Shown: positions 43,752-52,367 of the stretch, in pieces
How positions within the stretch are numbered: position 1 is the first letter of the stretch
Layout of the letters: each line of letters starts with the position of its first letter
Assembly (NCBI GenBank): GCA_964460845.1
Contig: CAYWRZ010000006.1
Location: 1-64,000 of the forward strand
Origin: CAYWRZ01 sp964460845
Lineage (GTDB): Bacteria > Bacteroidota > Bacteroidia > Flavobacteriales_D > UBA2798
DNA length: 64,000 bases
Direction of reading: 5' to 3'
Translations under genes and position numbers: made by a program
The notes under the pieces: model-generated
Database searches by the model: none
What the model saw: only the letters and a program-made list of their open reading frames with translations
Told to the model about the DNA's origin: nothing

Positions 43752-45089
43752 TTAAAGTGTCGTTTCTGTTTCGGAAAAAGAAATTCCATGCTGTGCCAGT
43801 TCTTCGAGCACAGGCTCGTAAATGGCCGGCGAAAGCGGAAGCAGGGACCCACGCTCACGCACCACACCGGTAAGAATAAGCTTGACACAAATCCCTACAG
43901 GCAGCCCTACAGTATCGCTCATGGCGGTATATACCTCATCGCGACCGATGTAACGCATCGAGGAAATTTTCTCGTGTACGACTCCGTTTAAGGTGTATCT
44001 GAACCGATGCACCATCACCAGCATATCTTTATCGCCGGGTTCGAGCTTCCATTTTTCTTCTAATTTTTTCTGCAGCAATTGCGCCGGAGTAGCCTTATCC
44101 AATCCGGTTTTTTCGGTTTCAAAAAGTCCGAGCCACTGAATATTAGTGAAAATGCGGCTTTCGACGGTAATACCGAAATAACGGCACAATTTTTCTTCGA
44201 CACTAAGGTGCGGATCAAAGCTGAGAAAGCTGTTCAAATAATCGCGCCAGGTATGATCGGCGCTGAGATCCATCGCATAGCTATCGTCGGTACAGCCGAG
44301 CTGCACCAGTGCATTCCATGATTCGCAAAATCCTTCGCCGCGTAAGGTTCCTCTTAGTAGTGTCGGAATTTGCTGTAAGCCGTAGGCTTCTCTATACACC
44401 AGCGAATCGCGGTTGGCATATCCTTCATAAGTGCCGTGCTCGCCCGTTGGCACAGGCGTAATACGCCTGAAAAGCTGGTGCCAGGGCACATATTTCAACT
44501 GCCCCTCGCGTATGAAGCGCGCTGCACCACCCTGCCCTGCCAGCACTACGTTACGCGGACTCCAGGTAAATTTATAATGCCAGGGATTGGTGTCGCTTTC
44601 GGGCGCAATAAGTCCGCCGCAATACGACTCAAAAGCATCGAGAATTCCGCCCTCGCGGTTAATCTCGTCAATAATTTTTTTCGCCGACAAATGGTCTATT
44701 CCCGGATCTACGCCTATTTCGTTCAGTATAAGCACTTCTTTGGCCCTTGCTTCTTTGTCGAGCGCCTGCATCTCGGGTGTAATGTAAGAGGGGGTAATCA
44801 GATGACACCCCAGCTTTACACAATCCTGCGCCACCTGCAGGTGAAACGAAGCCGGAAGCATCGAAATCACAATATCGGCCGCTTCTATTTCCTTTTCACG
44901 TTGCGCCTGATCTTTTGCGTCAAAACGGAAACACGAACCTCGGGGATGATCGTTGAGCTTTTTTTTAGCAAGATTTTCGTCGGCATCTCCGATGCGCAAT
45001 TGCCAGTCGAAGGCTTCGGTCTGTGTAAGCAAGTAACGGATAAGTGTGGAGGAAGATCGTCCGGCACCAAACAGGAGTATCGTTTTCAT
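43752..45089 (-). CDS. Saccharopine dehydrogenase family protein
   Basis: 445 aa. An N-terminal Rossmann domain (MKTILLFGAGRSSSTLIRYL, GxGxxxS) is followed by ADIVISMLPASFHLQVAQDCVKLGCHLITPSY and GVDPGIDHLSAKKIID, hallmarks of saccharopine dehydrogenases of the LYS9/SDH type. Then ESYCGGLIAPESDTNPWHYKFTWSPRNVVLAGQGGAARF holds substrate-binding residues. It should interconvert saccharopine with glutamate and 2-aminoadipate semialdehyde using NAD(P). It lies 17 bp after lhgO on the same strand, pointing to lysine catabolism. Full length for the family. Confidence 0.88.
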   Translation of the reverse strand: MKTILLFGAGRSSSTLIRYLLTQTEAFDWQLRIGDADENLAKKKLNDHPRGSCFRFDAKDQAQREKEIEAADIVISMLPASFHLQVAQDCVKLGCHLITPSYITPEMQALDKEARAKEVLILNEIGVDPGIDHLSAKKIIDEINREGGILDAFESYCGGLIAPESDTNPWHYKFTWSPRNVVLAGQGGAARFIREGQLKYVPWHQLFRRITPVPTGEHGTYEGYANRDSLVYREAYGLQQIPTLLRGTLRGEGFCESWNALVQLGCTDDSYAMDLSADHTWRDYLNSFLSFDPHLSVEEKLCRYFGITVESRIFTNIQWLGLFETEKTGLDKATPAQLLQKKLEEKWKLEPGDKDMLVMVHRFRYTLNGVVHEKISSMRYIGRDEVYTAMSDTVGLPVGICVKLILTGVVRERGSLLPLSPAIYEPVLEELAQHGISFSETETTL

Positions 45090-45106
45090 TCCGCTATCGG
45101 ATTTTT

Positions 45107-46327
45107 TTATTTCAGGTTAAATTGCTGCCCTGCCATTTCGGCTACCTGCCCACCAATAGCCAAGCTGGCTGTAGCGGCCGGAGAAGGGGCGTTAAGCACA
45201 TGAATGCTGCGGTCGCGGTATTCGATCCGGAAATCGTCGCGTGTATCGCCGTTGCGGTTGAGCAGCAGGGCACGCACACCGGCACGGCCGGGATGAATAT
45301 CTTCCATTGTCAGCGAAGGGATAAGCCTTTGCAGGGTTTTAAGGAACAGTTTTTTGGAAAATGCACGTCGGTATTCGTTGATTCCGAAGCGCATATTACC
45401 CATGAACAGCTTCCAGGTACCGGCGTAAGTGAGCGCATCGGCCGTATCGCGCAGGCTGAAATCGGTTTTGCCGTACCCTTCCCGCTTGAACGTAAATACG
45501 GCATTGGGTCCACATTCTATTTCACCATCGACCATACGGGTAAAATGTACGCCGAGGAAAGGAAAATCGGGATTTGGCACCGGATAAATAAGGTTTTTCA
45601 CCTTGTGTTTGGCCTGAGGTGTAAGCTCGTAATAATCGCCACGAAAACCCACTACTTTTTCGCGAATACGAACCTGGTCCATTTTTGCGAGGCGGTCGGC
45701 CTGGAGTCCACCGCAAAAAATCAGATGGCGGGCGGTATGGCTTCCTTTAGAGGTAACCAGGGTAGAATACGTATCGTTTTTTACAATGGCTTTCACTTCT
45801 TCGCCTAAAAAAAGTCGGCTTTCGGTATTCAGCGAGAGCATAATTTCGACCATTTTACGCGTGGCTCCCCGAAAATCGATGATACCGGTACAGGGCACCC
45901 ATATTCCGGCTATCCCCTGGCAATAGGGTTCTATATCGCGAATCTGATCGGCAGTTATTTTTTCTACGCCTTCAATCTGATTTTCCAGCCCTATGCCGAA
46001 TATTTTCTCTAAGTAAGGCAACTCTTTTTCGTCCGTAGCTACCACCACTTTTCCGCACACATCGTGACTTACCTTATGCTCACGCGCGAAAGCGACCAGC
46101 TCGTGCCGCCCCGTCACACAGTTACGTGCTTTCAACGAACCGGGCTTATAATACAAACCGGAGTGAATCACCCCCGAATTGTTGCCGGTCTGGTGATGTG
46201 CGAGTTCATTCTCTTTTTCAATTACAGCAATGCGTAGCGAAGGAAATCTTTGCTGCAATTTATACGCGGTAGCGGCACCCACTATGCCACCACCGATAAG
46301 GGCTATGTCGAACCGGGGATTTTCCAT
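45107..46327 (-). CDS. lhgO: L-2-hydroxyglutarate oxidase
   Basis: 406 aa from the ATG at 46325-46327. FAD-binding GxGxxG segment FDIALIGGGIVGAATAYKLQ at the N-terminus and the strongly conserved HHQTGNNSGVIHSGLYYKPGSLKARNCVTG near residue 45. The C-terminus has GRAGVRALLLNRNGDTRDDF. These match LhgO/L2HGDH, which oxidises L-2-hydroxyglutarate to 2-oxoglutarate at the inner membrane and passes electrons to quinone. In E. coli it serves lysine breakdown through glutarate (with CsiD). Here it sits between an MFS gene and the saccharopine dehydrogenase gene in one minus-strand run. Confidence 0.92.
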   Translation of the reverse strand: MENPRFDIALIGGGIVGAATAYKLQQRFPSLRIAVIEKENELAHHQTGNNSGVIHSGLYYKPGSLKARNCVTGRHELVAFAREHKVSHDVCGKVVVATDEKELPYLEKIFGIGLENQIEGVEKITADQIRDIEPYCQGIAGIWVPCTGIIDFRGATRKMVEIMLSLNTESRLFLGEEVKAIVKNDTYSTLVTSKGSHTARHLIFCGGLQADRLAKMDQVRIREKVVGFRGDYYELTPQAKHKVKNLIYPVPNPDFPFLGVHFTRMVDGEIECGPNAVFTFKREGYGKTDFSLRDTADALTYAGTWKLFMGNMRFGINEYRRAFSKKLFLKTLQRLIPSLTMEDIHPGRAGVRALLLNRNGDTRDDFRIEYRDRSIHVLNAPSPAATASLAIGGQVAEMAGQQFNLK

Positions 46328-46367
46328 CTGTGTATTTTCCGCGTTAAAGCTACGCAAAATATGGGCT

Positions 46368-47687
46368 TCAGTTCGGACTCACGTTGCGTACACGCAAGAG
46401 CAGCAGGTAACCCGCAATGAAAAAGGCAATAAGCAGCACAATAGGCTCGCGCATGCTTATACTCAGCTCGTTGATGATTCCGAAAAGTCCCATTCCCAAT
46501 ACAATGCTCAATTTTTCACATACGTCGTAAAAGCTGAAATACGAAGCATGATCTTGGGTAGGAGGCAGCAGCTTGGAATAGGTAGAACGCGAAAGCGCCT
46601 GTATGCCACCCATTACAAGCCCGACAGCACCGGCCACCACATAAAAATGAAGGGGCGTATGCACAAAGAAAAAGGTGGAAACGCATATCAGCGCCCAAAC
46701 CAAAGTAGCCAAACGCAGGGTTTTCACATTGCCTATGCGTGAAGAGGAGTAAGAGAAAAGATAAGCGCCGGCTATAGCCACAAACTGAATGATGAGGATA
46801 GTGGTAATCAACTGGCCGGGCTCCATTTTTATTTCTTCCGAACCGAAATGATTGGCTACGAGCATTACCGTTTGTACGCCCATGCTATACATGAAAAATG
46901 CCAGCAAAAAGCGCTTTAGGCGTGGAGTGTGCTTGAGCTCGCCCCATACTTTCCGCAACTCTCTATATCCTTTGGATAAACGGTTACCGCTGGGCTTGTG
47001 CCCGTACAGATTACCCGGAAGATGGTAAAAAGGAATCTGCGCAAACAGTATCCACCAGAGTCCTACGGTCAGAAAAGCAATACGGATGGCTTCGCCGCTG
47101 TCGGCAAACCCGAAGAATCCGGGGTTCAATACCATCACCAGGTTCACAATCAGCAGCAGCGAGCTACCCAAATACCCCAGGGCGAATCCTTTGGCACTAA
47201 GCCTGTCTTGCTGTTCGGGGAAAGCCACTTCGGGCAAAAATGCGTTGTAGAACACCAAACTCCCGCTATAGCCTATACAAGCCAATATGGAAAGCGAAAT
47301 ACCCAGCCAAAGCGTATCGCGATCGAAAAAGAAAAGTCCGAGGCAGGACAAGGCTCCGAGGTAGGTAAAAAATTGCATGAACCGCTTTTTGTACCCGCCA
47401 TAATCAGCGATACCCGACAGCAGCGGCGCTATCAGCACAATTATGAAATAGGCAAAAGAAAGCGCAAAGTCATACAGGGTCGTATTTTTCAGTTGAAAGC
47501 CGAGAAACTGCACGGTATTGTCTATCACTTCGCCGGCCTCGTTTTTGGTTTCGGTAACCGCTTTAAAATACATCGGGAAAATGGTGGCGGTGATGACCAG
47601 GTTATAGACCGAATTGGACCAATCGTAAAAGGCCCAGGCAGTCTGCACTTTTTTATTGCCACGTACGGTAGTAATCGGGTCGCTCAT
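46368..47687 (-). CDS. MFS transporter of the UMF1/Atg22-like group
   Basis: 439 aa with about twelve membrane helices. VQTAWAFYDWSNSVYNLVITATIFPMYF is the diagnostic opening of the UMF1 (Atg22-like) group, followed by LSGIADYGGYKKRFMQFFTYLGAL (MFS motif A-like), DRLSAKGFALGYLGSSLLL and GGIQALSRSTYSKLLP. The group is proposed to export amino acids or similar metabolites. First gene of a run with lhgO (40 bp) and the saccharopine dehydrogenase gene, so amino-acid transport would fit; the direction and substrate are inference. Confidence 0.88.
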   Translation of the reverse strand: MSDPITTVRGNKKVQTAWAFYDWSNSVYNLVITATIFPMYFKAVTETKNEAGEVIDNTVQFLGFQLKNTTLYDFALSFAYFIIVLIAPLLSGIADYGGYKKRFMQFFTYLGALSCLGLFFFDRDTLWLGISLSILACIGYSGSLVFYNAFLPEVAFPEQQDRLSAKGFALGYLGSSLLLIVNLVMVLNPGFFGFADSGEAIRIAFLTVGLWWILFAQIPFYHLPGNLYGHKPSGNRLSKGYRELRKVWGELKHTPRLKRFLLAFFMYSMGVQTVMLVANHFGSEEIKMEPGQLITTILIIQFVAIAGAYLFSYSSSRIGNVKTLRLATLVWALICVSTFFFVHTPLHFYVVAGAVGLVMGGIQALSRSTYSKLLPPTQDHASYFSFYDVCEKLSIVLGMGLFGIINELSISMREPIVLLIAFFIAGYLLLLRVRNVSPN

Positions 47688-47731
47688 AGGTCACAAATAT
47701 TGTAAATTCTGTGCTAATCCTTTGCTGATTT

Positions 47732-47762
47732 CATAAAAAAAGGGAAGCCATCGGCTTCCCTT
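47732..47762 (-). terminator. Rho-independent terminator after the OmpA-family gene
   Basis: Stem AAGGGAAGCC with GGCTTCCCTT (10 bp) and a 3-nt loop. On the minus strand it is followed by a T-run. It lies 18 bp beyond the stop at 47781. Confidence 0.9.
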
Positions 47763-47780
47763 CTATAAATGACCTGTAAT

Positions 47781-48932
47781 TTATTTGCGGAGCTTAAAGT
47801 CAACCCTACGGTTCTGCGCTTTCTCCACTTCCGTCTCGCTTCTTGAGATGGGTTTGGCATCGTCGTGCACAATCAGCATCAGCCTGTCAGAAGCTATACC
47901 TCCTTTTTCAAGCTGGCGGATAACCGATTCTCCGCGCTTGCGGGCCATCTCTTTGGCTTCTTCGTTGCGGGCTACAAGCGCCGTTTCAGACTTATCGCTG
48001 TGCGCATGCACTTCTATTACCGCTTCAGGATTTTCGTTGAGCAGGTCTATCAGCCTGTTGATATTGTCCATCGCATTGGAGTTAATATCGGCGCTGAGGT
48101 GCTCAAAATAAGCCGTCTGGTGAGTGATGCTTTCTTCGAGTGAAAATTCTTTGTTGGAAGCGTATTGCTCGCTGTATATCACTTCCGCTTTTTCGAGCTT
48201 GTTGCGTTCGCATTCGCATTCGGGAAGACTGTCGAGCTGGAATACGGCTACATCGTCCACATAATAATAAGCGATAGGAAGCTGAGGAGTGTTGTTGCCT
48301 TTGGGGCGGGTTATTTTTTCGGAACGGGTTTCGCGGGTGGGGGCAAAATTACCGATAGTAATGTACTTTTCACCGCCTGAAGCGGTAAATACTCCACATA
48401 CAGGTTCCCATCCGTAAGTAGCGCTATACACTCTATTGTGCACTTGCCTTACATGGGTTTCAGCCATCAGCGAACGTTTATCGTCAAAAGAAAAGGGCTT
48501 TTTCGAAAGGTGAGCACCGATATTATTCACGGCATACTTGGAATTGTCGGCCAAACTTACGTTAAACTTCACGCAATATCTGGTACCGGCTTTCAGCGAA
48601 CTGGTAAGCTCTGTAGTGATATAGGTACGGGGAGTTTTATCACCATAGCCGAAGAAAACCAAGCCGGCGTAGTTATTACCGCTCAGCGGCATTTCATGTC
48701 CGTAAGTATTCTGCGGGGCTGAGGCCGGCAGCTCTTTTACGGTTTTAGAATACAAATCGGCAGGTACGCCGGTAGGAGAGCTCCAGTCAGCAGCCATCCC
48801 GATTTGTTTTGCTTTTTTGAGTTTACCGGTTACCAATTCAAAATCCGGGTTCTTTACGAGGTTCTTATCTCCCTGTGCATGAAGCGTAGCAGCGCTCAAT
48901 ACGAAAAGACTCAACAGCAGATTAATTTTCAT
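47781..48932 (-). CDS. OmpA-family protein with N-terminal CBM-like domain
   Basis: 383 aa with a signal peptide ending LHAQ. The mature part opens NLVKNPDFELVTGKLKKA and continues as a jelly-roll/CBM-like domain to about residue 235 (TRYCVKFNVSLADNSKYAVNNIG). The C-terminus (about 275-383) is OmpA-like: NAMDNINRLIDLLNENPEAVIEVHAHSDKSE, then RNEEAKEMARKRGESVIRQL and RRVDFKL. The OmpA domain would hold the protein to peptidoglycan while the first domain binds an unknown ligand. No beta-barrel. The start codon overlaps the end of hemE by 11 bp. Confidence 0.85.
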   Translation of the reverse strand: MKINLLLSLFVLSAATLHAQGDKNLVKNPDFELVTGKLKKAKQIGMAADWSSPTGVPADLYSKTVKELPASAPQNTYGHEMPLSGNNYAGLVFFGYGDKTPRTYITTELTSSLKAGTRYCVKFNVSLADNSKYAVNNIGAHLSKKPFSFDDKRSLMAETHVRQVHNRVYSATYGWEPVCGVFTASGGEKYITIGNFAPTRETRSEKITRPKGNNTPQLPIAYYYVDDVAVFQLDSLPECECERNKLEKAEVIYSEQYASNKEFSLEESITHQTAYFEHLSADINSNAMDNINRLIDLLNENPEAVIEVHAHSDKSETALVARNEEAKEMARKRGESVIRQLEKGGIASDRLMLIVHDDAKPISRSETEVEKAQNRRVDFKLRK

Positions 48933-49968
48933 GGGATTCAGGTTTAAATTCTTTAACGGTTTCGATAAAGCACTTTACTTTCTCAGGGTCAGTATCGGGG
49001 TAAACTCCGTGGCCTAAGTTAGCAATATGCCTGCCTTTGTCAAAACTTTGCAACATTTTTATGGTCTCTTCACGCACCCGTCCGAACGTTCCGTAAAGCG
49101 CACAGGGATCAAGATTTCCCTGCAAGGTTTTTTCGGCACCGATCAGCGCACGGCTTTCCCGGATATCCATGTTCCAGTCGAGACCGATAGTACGACAGGG
49201 CATTTGCGCAAGGGCTGCACGTGCAAAAAAAGCACCTTTGGCAAATACGGTCACCGGCACGCTCACATGCAGGGCCTCGCAGATACGCTGCAGATAGGGC
49301 AAGCCGAATTCATGGTATTGTGCAGGCGAAGCGAAGCCCGCCCAGGAATCGAACAACTGTACTACCTCCGCACCTGCTTCCACCTGTGCCTTTAAATAAG
49401 CGATGGTGGTATCGGTAATGCGCGAAAGCGCTTCATGACAAAGAGCCGGTTCGGTGTATAACAATTTCCGTGCCTCCGAAAAAGTTTTGGATCCCTGTCC
49501 TTCGGCCAAATAGCTTAAAATGGTAAACGGAGCACCTGCAAAACCGATTACAGGCACCCTTCCCGCCAGCTCGCGACGAGTGATCCGTATGGCTTCCATT
49601 ACATAGTGCAAACGATCGTGCACATCGGGCACTACCAGCTTCTCCAAATCAGAAGGGCCACGAAGCGTCTGCTCAAACCAGGGACCTTTCTGCTCTATCA
49701 TACGATAGGTAAAACCCATCGCTTCGGGTACTACGAGAATGTCCGAAAAGATAATGGCCGCGTCCACCCCAAGCAGATCGACCGGCTGTACGGTGACCTC
49801 AGCAGCGAGTTCCGGAGTTTCGACCAGGGTTTTAAAATCTTTCGCTTTCTCTCTTACCGCACGGTATTCTTTGAGAATACGGCCTGCCTGACGCATCACC
49901 CATACCGGATAACGCTCGGTCTGTTCTCCCCGGGCTGCCCGGAGGATAAGATCATTCTGATACTGCAT
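48922..49968 (-). CDS. hemE: Uroporphyrinogen decarboxylase
   Basis: 348 aa from the ATG at 49966-49968. The signature YPVWVMRQAGRILKEYR lies near residue 20 with the Arg residues that bind the substrate. GFAGAPFTILSYLAEGQGSKTF is the second signature, and QLFDSWAG and NLGHGVYPDTDPEKVKCFIE complete the conserved set. It removes four acetate carboxyls from uroporphyrinogen III to give coproporphyrinogen III in heme synthesis. A TATTTTTG box (minus strand, 49973-49980) sits only 4 bp from the start codon, so the start or the promoter call may be wrong. Followed by an overlapping OmpA-family gene. Confidence 0.95.
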   Translation of the reverse strand: MQYQNDLILRAARGEQTERYPVWVMRQAGRILKEYRAVREKAKDFKTLVETPELAAEVTVQPVDLLGVDAAIIFSDILVVPEAMGFTYRMIEQKGPWFEQTLRGPSDLEKLVVPDVHDRLHYVMEAIRITRRELAGRVPVIGFAGAPFTILSYLAEGQGSKTFSEARKLLYTEPALCHEALSRITDTTIAYLKAQVEAGAEVVQLFDSWAGFASPAQYHEFGLPYLQRICEALHVSVPVTVFAKGAFFARAALAQMPCRTIGLDWNMDIRESRALIGAEKTLQGNLDPCALYGTFGRVREETIKMLQSFDKGRHIANLGHGVYPDTDPEKVKCFIETVKEFKPESHEN

Positions 49969-50050
49969 ACCGCAAAAATAACAGATAGTTCGGGTAGCGG
50001 ATCCTAAAATCAAAAATTAAACTCCGGAGAACCCACAGAAAAAAAGAGAA

Positions 50051-50674
50051 TTAGCCTTTCGGGCCAAATTTCAGGTTGATGCCGCCCATGATAAAATAAG
50101 GCGCACCAATAGAAAACTCAAGATTTACCCCCAACAGATCGCTGAAGTAATAACGCATCCCGAACAATGCCTGAAAACGCATACGGTTGTTAAGCACTTT
50201 ACCGAACTCTACGGTGTTGCCATTCTGCCGATTCGTGGTGTGGTTCCAAAATGTGAAGCTTGTACGGGCACCGGCATACAGATCAAGATTGGGATTTTCT
50301 CCAAAATGGAAAAGTGTACGTAAACCCACGTTTTGACGGGTAAAACGGTCTTCAAAATTGCCGCTGTAAGTAACCGAATCGTCGTCGGTGTACTGCCTGT
50401 AGCTTACCTGCAACGACTGGTAAGAATACCCAAGCCCAAGGCTGAAAACATCGCTAAGCCCGTAATCGCCATGTAAAATGAGATTGGGAATGGTGGTCGA
50501 TTTGCTGTCGCCCGAATAATTTATTCCATCTTTAATCGCCGTAAAAAGAATACCGGAAAGACTTTGGGCAGCGCCTGCCGTGACGACAAATTCGCCTTGT
50601 TGTTTCTGTGCTTTTAGCACATTCGATGAGCACAAAAGAAGAGCTGAAACAAAAAGCAGTAGTGTTTTTTTCAT
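50051..50674 (-). CDS. Outer-membrane beta-barrel protein
   Basis: 207 aa with a signal peptide ending VLKAQ. The mature part alternates hydrophobic and polar residues in strands such as SLGLGYSYQSLQVSY, QNVGLRTLFHFGENPNLDLYAGARTSF and RFQALFGMRYYFSDLLGVNLEFSIG. It ends ...GGINLKFGPKG. This fits an eight-stranded OprF/OmpW-like porin fold of the common Bacteroidota type. No specific function. A promoter with -33 and -7 boxes lies 26 bp upstream. Confidence 0.8.
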   Translation of the reverse strand: MKKTLLLFVSALLLCSSNVLKAQKQQGEFVVTAGAAQSLSGILFTAIKDGINYSGDSKSTTIPNLILHGDYGLSDVFSLGLGYSYQSLQVSYRQYTDDDSVTYSGNFEDRFTRQNVGLRTLFHFGENPNLDLYAGARTSFTFWNHTTNRQNGNTVEFGKVLNNRMRFQALFGMRYYFSDLLGVNLEFSIGAPYFIMGGINLKFGPKG

Positions 50675-50699
50675 AGGTTTTGGTGGTTAAGTAAGTAAT

Positions 50700-50728
50700 C
50701 AAAAGTAAAAATTAACTCGCCTGCCAAA
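50700..50728 (-). promoter_or_regulatory. Promoter of the outer-membrane barrel gene
   Basis: Minus-strand TTTG (50728-50725), 17 bp, then TACTTTTG (50707-50700). This matches the Bacteroidota consensus except for slightly short spacing. The rest of the 324-bp region to 50998 is AT-rich and shows no gene; a promoter for the plus-strand lipoprotein is expected there but no clear box is seen. Confidence 0.5.
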
Positions 50729-50998
50729 AACAAAAACCAGACCGAAGATTAAGAATTGAAAAATAAAAGCCGTAAATTTATCACTAACCGATATAAAGAC
50801 AGGTATATAGAAATTTAGGAGCCCACGCAAATCTTGTATCTTTTGCTCCTTGATTATCGGACACTTACGCTCGCATTCCGATTCAATTCCTGTCGCCAGG
50901 ATCAATGTCCAAACGACAGGGTTTTACAAGCAATAGCTGACGCTTCAAAAGCTCTACACGCGATAGTATAGTCTAATATTCATCTAAAATCCATTCGT

Positions 50999-51580
50999 AT
51001 GAGCACCAAAAAATCAATCTTTTTCAGCGTATTCGCTGCCGGAGCATTTCTCTTTGCCTCTTGTGGAAGCAAAATTTCCGAAGAAACCAAAAAGGAGATT
51101 ACCGAGTTTGAGGCCGAGTGGGGACAAGCCGCCGCTACTGCCGAAGAGCTGCGACAACAACTCGAAAAAGAAGAAGCGGACTGGAAAGAAAGATCCGCGC
51201 ACATGCATACTTCCGATTCCTTAAAAAAAGTGGCTAAGGCCACTACGCTATTCACCCTCGATTCGCTCGAAACTGCCTGTAAAAAACACGGCGAAACGTT
51301 CAGCAGCATGAAAACCGCGCTCGAAAGTTTCAAAACCCGCTGGGACGAGGATTCGAAAACCTGGACCGAATGGCGCGTAAAAGTGGAAAAAGGCCATATC
51401 GGCGAACCTGAAGTAAAAAGAGAAATGGCAAAATGGAACGAAAAGCTGGCCGAAGCACAAGCTGATTTAAGCGATTGGCAAACTTCGCTAAAAGCTACAT
51501 CAGACCAGTGTATCGCGCTTTGCGAGGCCCACAAAAAAGAAGTGGCGAATAGTTCCACAAAACCCGTCCGCAGGCGCTGA
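50999..51580 (+). CDS. Coiled-coil lipoprotein of unknown function
   Basis: 193 aa. Lipoprotein signal with lipobox FLFASC (Cys about residue 22), then an almost wholly helical, charged chain with heptad-like spacing (KISEETKKEITEFEAEWGQAAATAEELRQQLEKEEADW, and later REMAKWNEKLAEAQADLSDWQ). It ends with a basic RRR tail. Probably a coiled-coil lipoprotein of the outer membrane. No family assigned. Monogenic unit with its own terminator. Confidence 0.7.
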   Translation: MSTKKSIFFSVFAAGAFLFASCGSKISEETKKEITEFEAEWGQAAATAEELRQQLEKEEADWKERSAHMHTSDSLKKVAKATTLFTLDSLETACKKHGETFSSMKTALESFKTRWDEDSKTWTEWRVKVEKGHIGEPEVKREMAKWNEKLAEAQADLSDWQTSLKATSDQCIALCEAHKKEVANSSTKPVRRR

Positions 51581-51600
51581 AAAAATATCCCCCTCCTCTC

Positions 51601-51635
51601 ACCCCGGAAAGTTCAGAGCTTCTCCGGGGTTTTCT
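51601..51635 (+). terminator. Rho-independent terminator
   Basis: Stem ACCCCGGA with TCCGGGGT (8 bp), extendable through AAG/CTT, then TTTTCTTTT. 20 bp after the lipoprotein gene. Confidence 0.8.
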
Positions 51636-51707
51636 TTTACTCAGTCGGCCCCTGCAAATACTAAAACCAACTTCCCTGAAAACTGAAAAGCACTTAGCTT
51701 AGACGGT

Positions 51708-52367
51708 ATGAAACGCTTTTTTCGCTTTTCCCGGCAGAAGATTTTAAGGGTCTGTATGCTGTTTACCGTAGCAGGTGGAAGTATCCTGTATTGCCAATAC
51801 GAAATAATCGCCTGTTCGGAAGGCCGTATCTACAGTACTATTCAGGAACTACCCAACAATGAAATCGGACTGCTGCCGGGTACTGCTCCCCTGCTGGTTA
51901 ACGGACAAGCTAACCCCTGGTTCGAATACCGTGTGGCCGCCGCTGCACTACTCTACCATTGCGAAAAAATAAAACACATCCTTGTCAGCGGAGACAACCA
52001 CCACATTTACTACAACGAGCCCGAAGCCCTCAGGCAGGCACTGATCAAAAAAGGAGTGCCCCACTCCTCCATCACACTCGATTACGCCGGCTTCCGCACG
52101 TTCGACTCGGTGGTCAGGGCCAAAAAAATTTTCGGGGTTAAAAAATGCACGGTGATCTCGCAGGAACTCCACAACCGACGTATCCTTTTTCTCTGCACAC
52201 AATACGAAATAGATGCCGTAGCTTTTAATGCGCGTACACCCCGCCATACTTCGGGTCAGCGTTTTCGTGAATTACTGGCAGGGGTCAAAGCCGTATGCGA
52301 TATCTGGATTATTGGTAATAGTCCGCGTTTTCTCGGTCCGGAAGAACCTATCGCACTGTATCGTTAA
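51708..52367 (+). CDS. sanA: SanA-like DUF218 protein
   Basis: 219 aa. One N-terminal membrane helix (ILRVCMLFTVAGGSILYCQYEII) and a DUF218 domain: GLLPGTAPLLVNGQANPWFEYRVAAAALLY, KHILVSGDNHHIYYNEPEAL, ITLDYAGFRTFDSVVRAKKIFGVKKCTVISQELHNRRILFL. The spaced motifs (L.SG(D).....YNE, D..G.(R)T.DS..RA) match SanA, which is linked to outer-membrane barrier function against vancomycin in enteric bacteria. Its molecular activity is unknown. The last 20 bp overlap the convergent trmN6 gene. Confidence 0.88.
   Translation: MKRFFRFSRQKILRVCMLFTVAGGSILYCQYEIIACSEGRIYSTIQELPNNEIGLLPGTAPLLVNGQANPWFEYRVAAAALLYHCEKIKHILVSGDNHHIYYNEPEALRQALIKKGVPHSSITLDYAGFRTFDSVVRAKKIFGVKKCTVISQELHNRRILFLCTQYEIDAVAFNARTPRHTSGQRFRELLAGVKAVCDIWIIGNSPRFLGPEEPIALYR

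Noticed and set aside
50699..50905. 68-codon minus-strand reading frame upstream of the barrel gene
   Set aside because: It overlaps the barrel gene's promoter, and its composition looks random.
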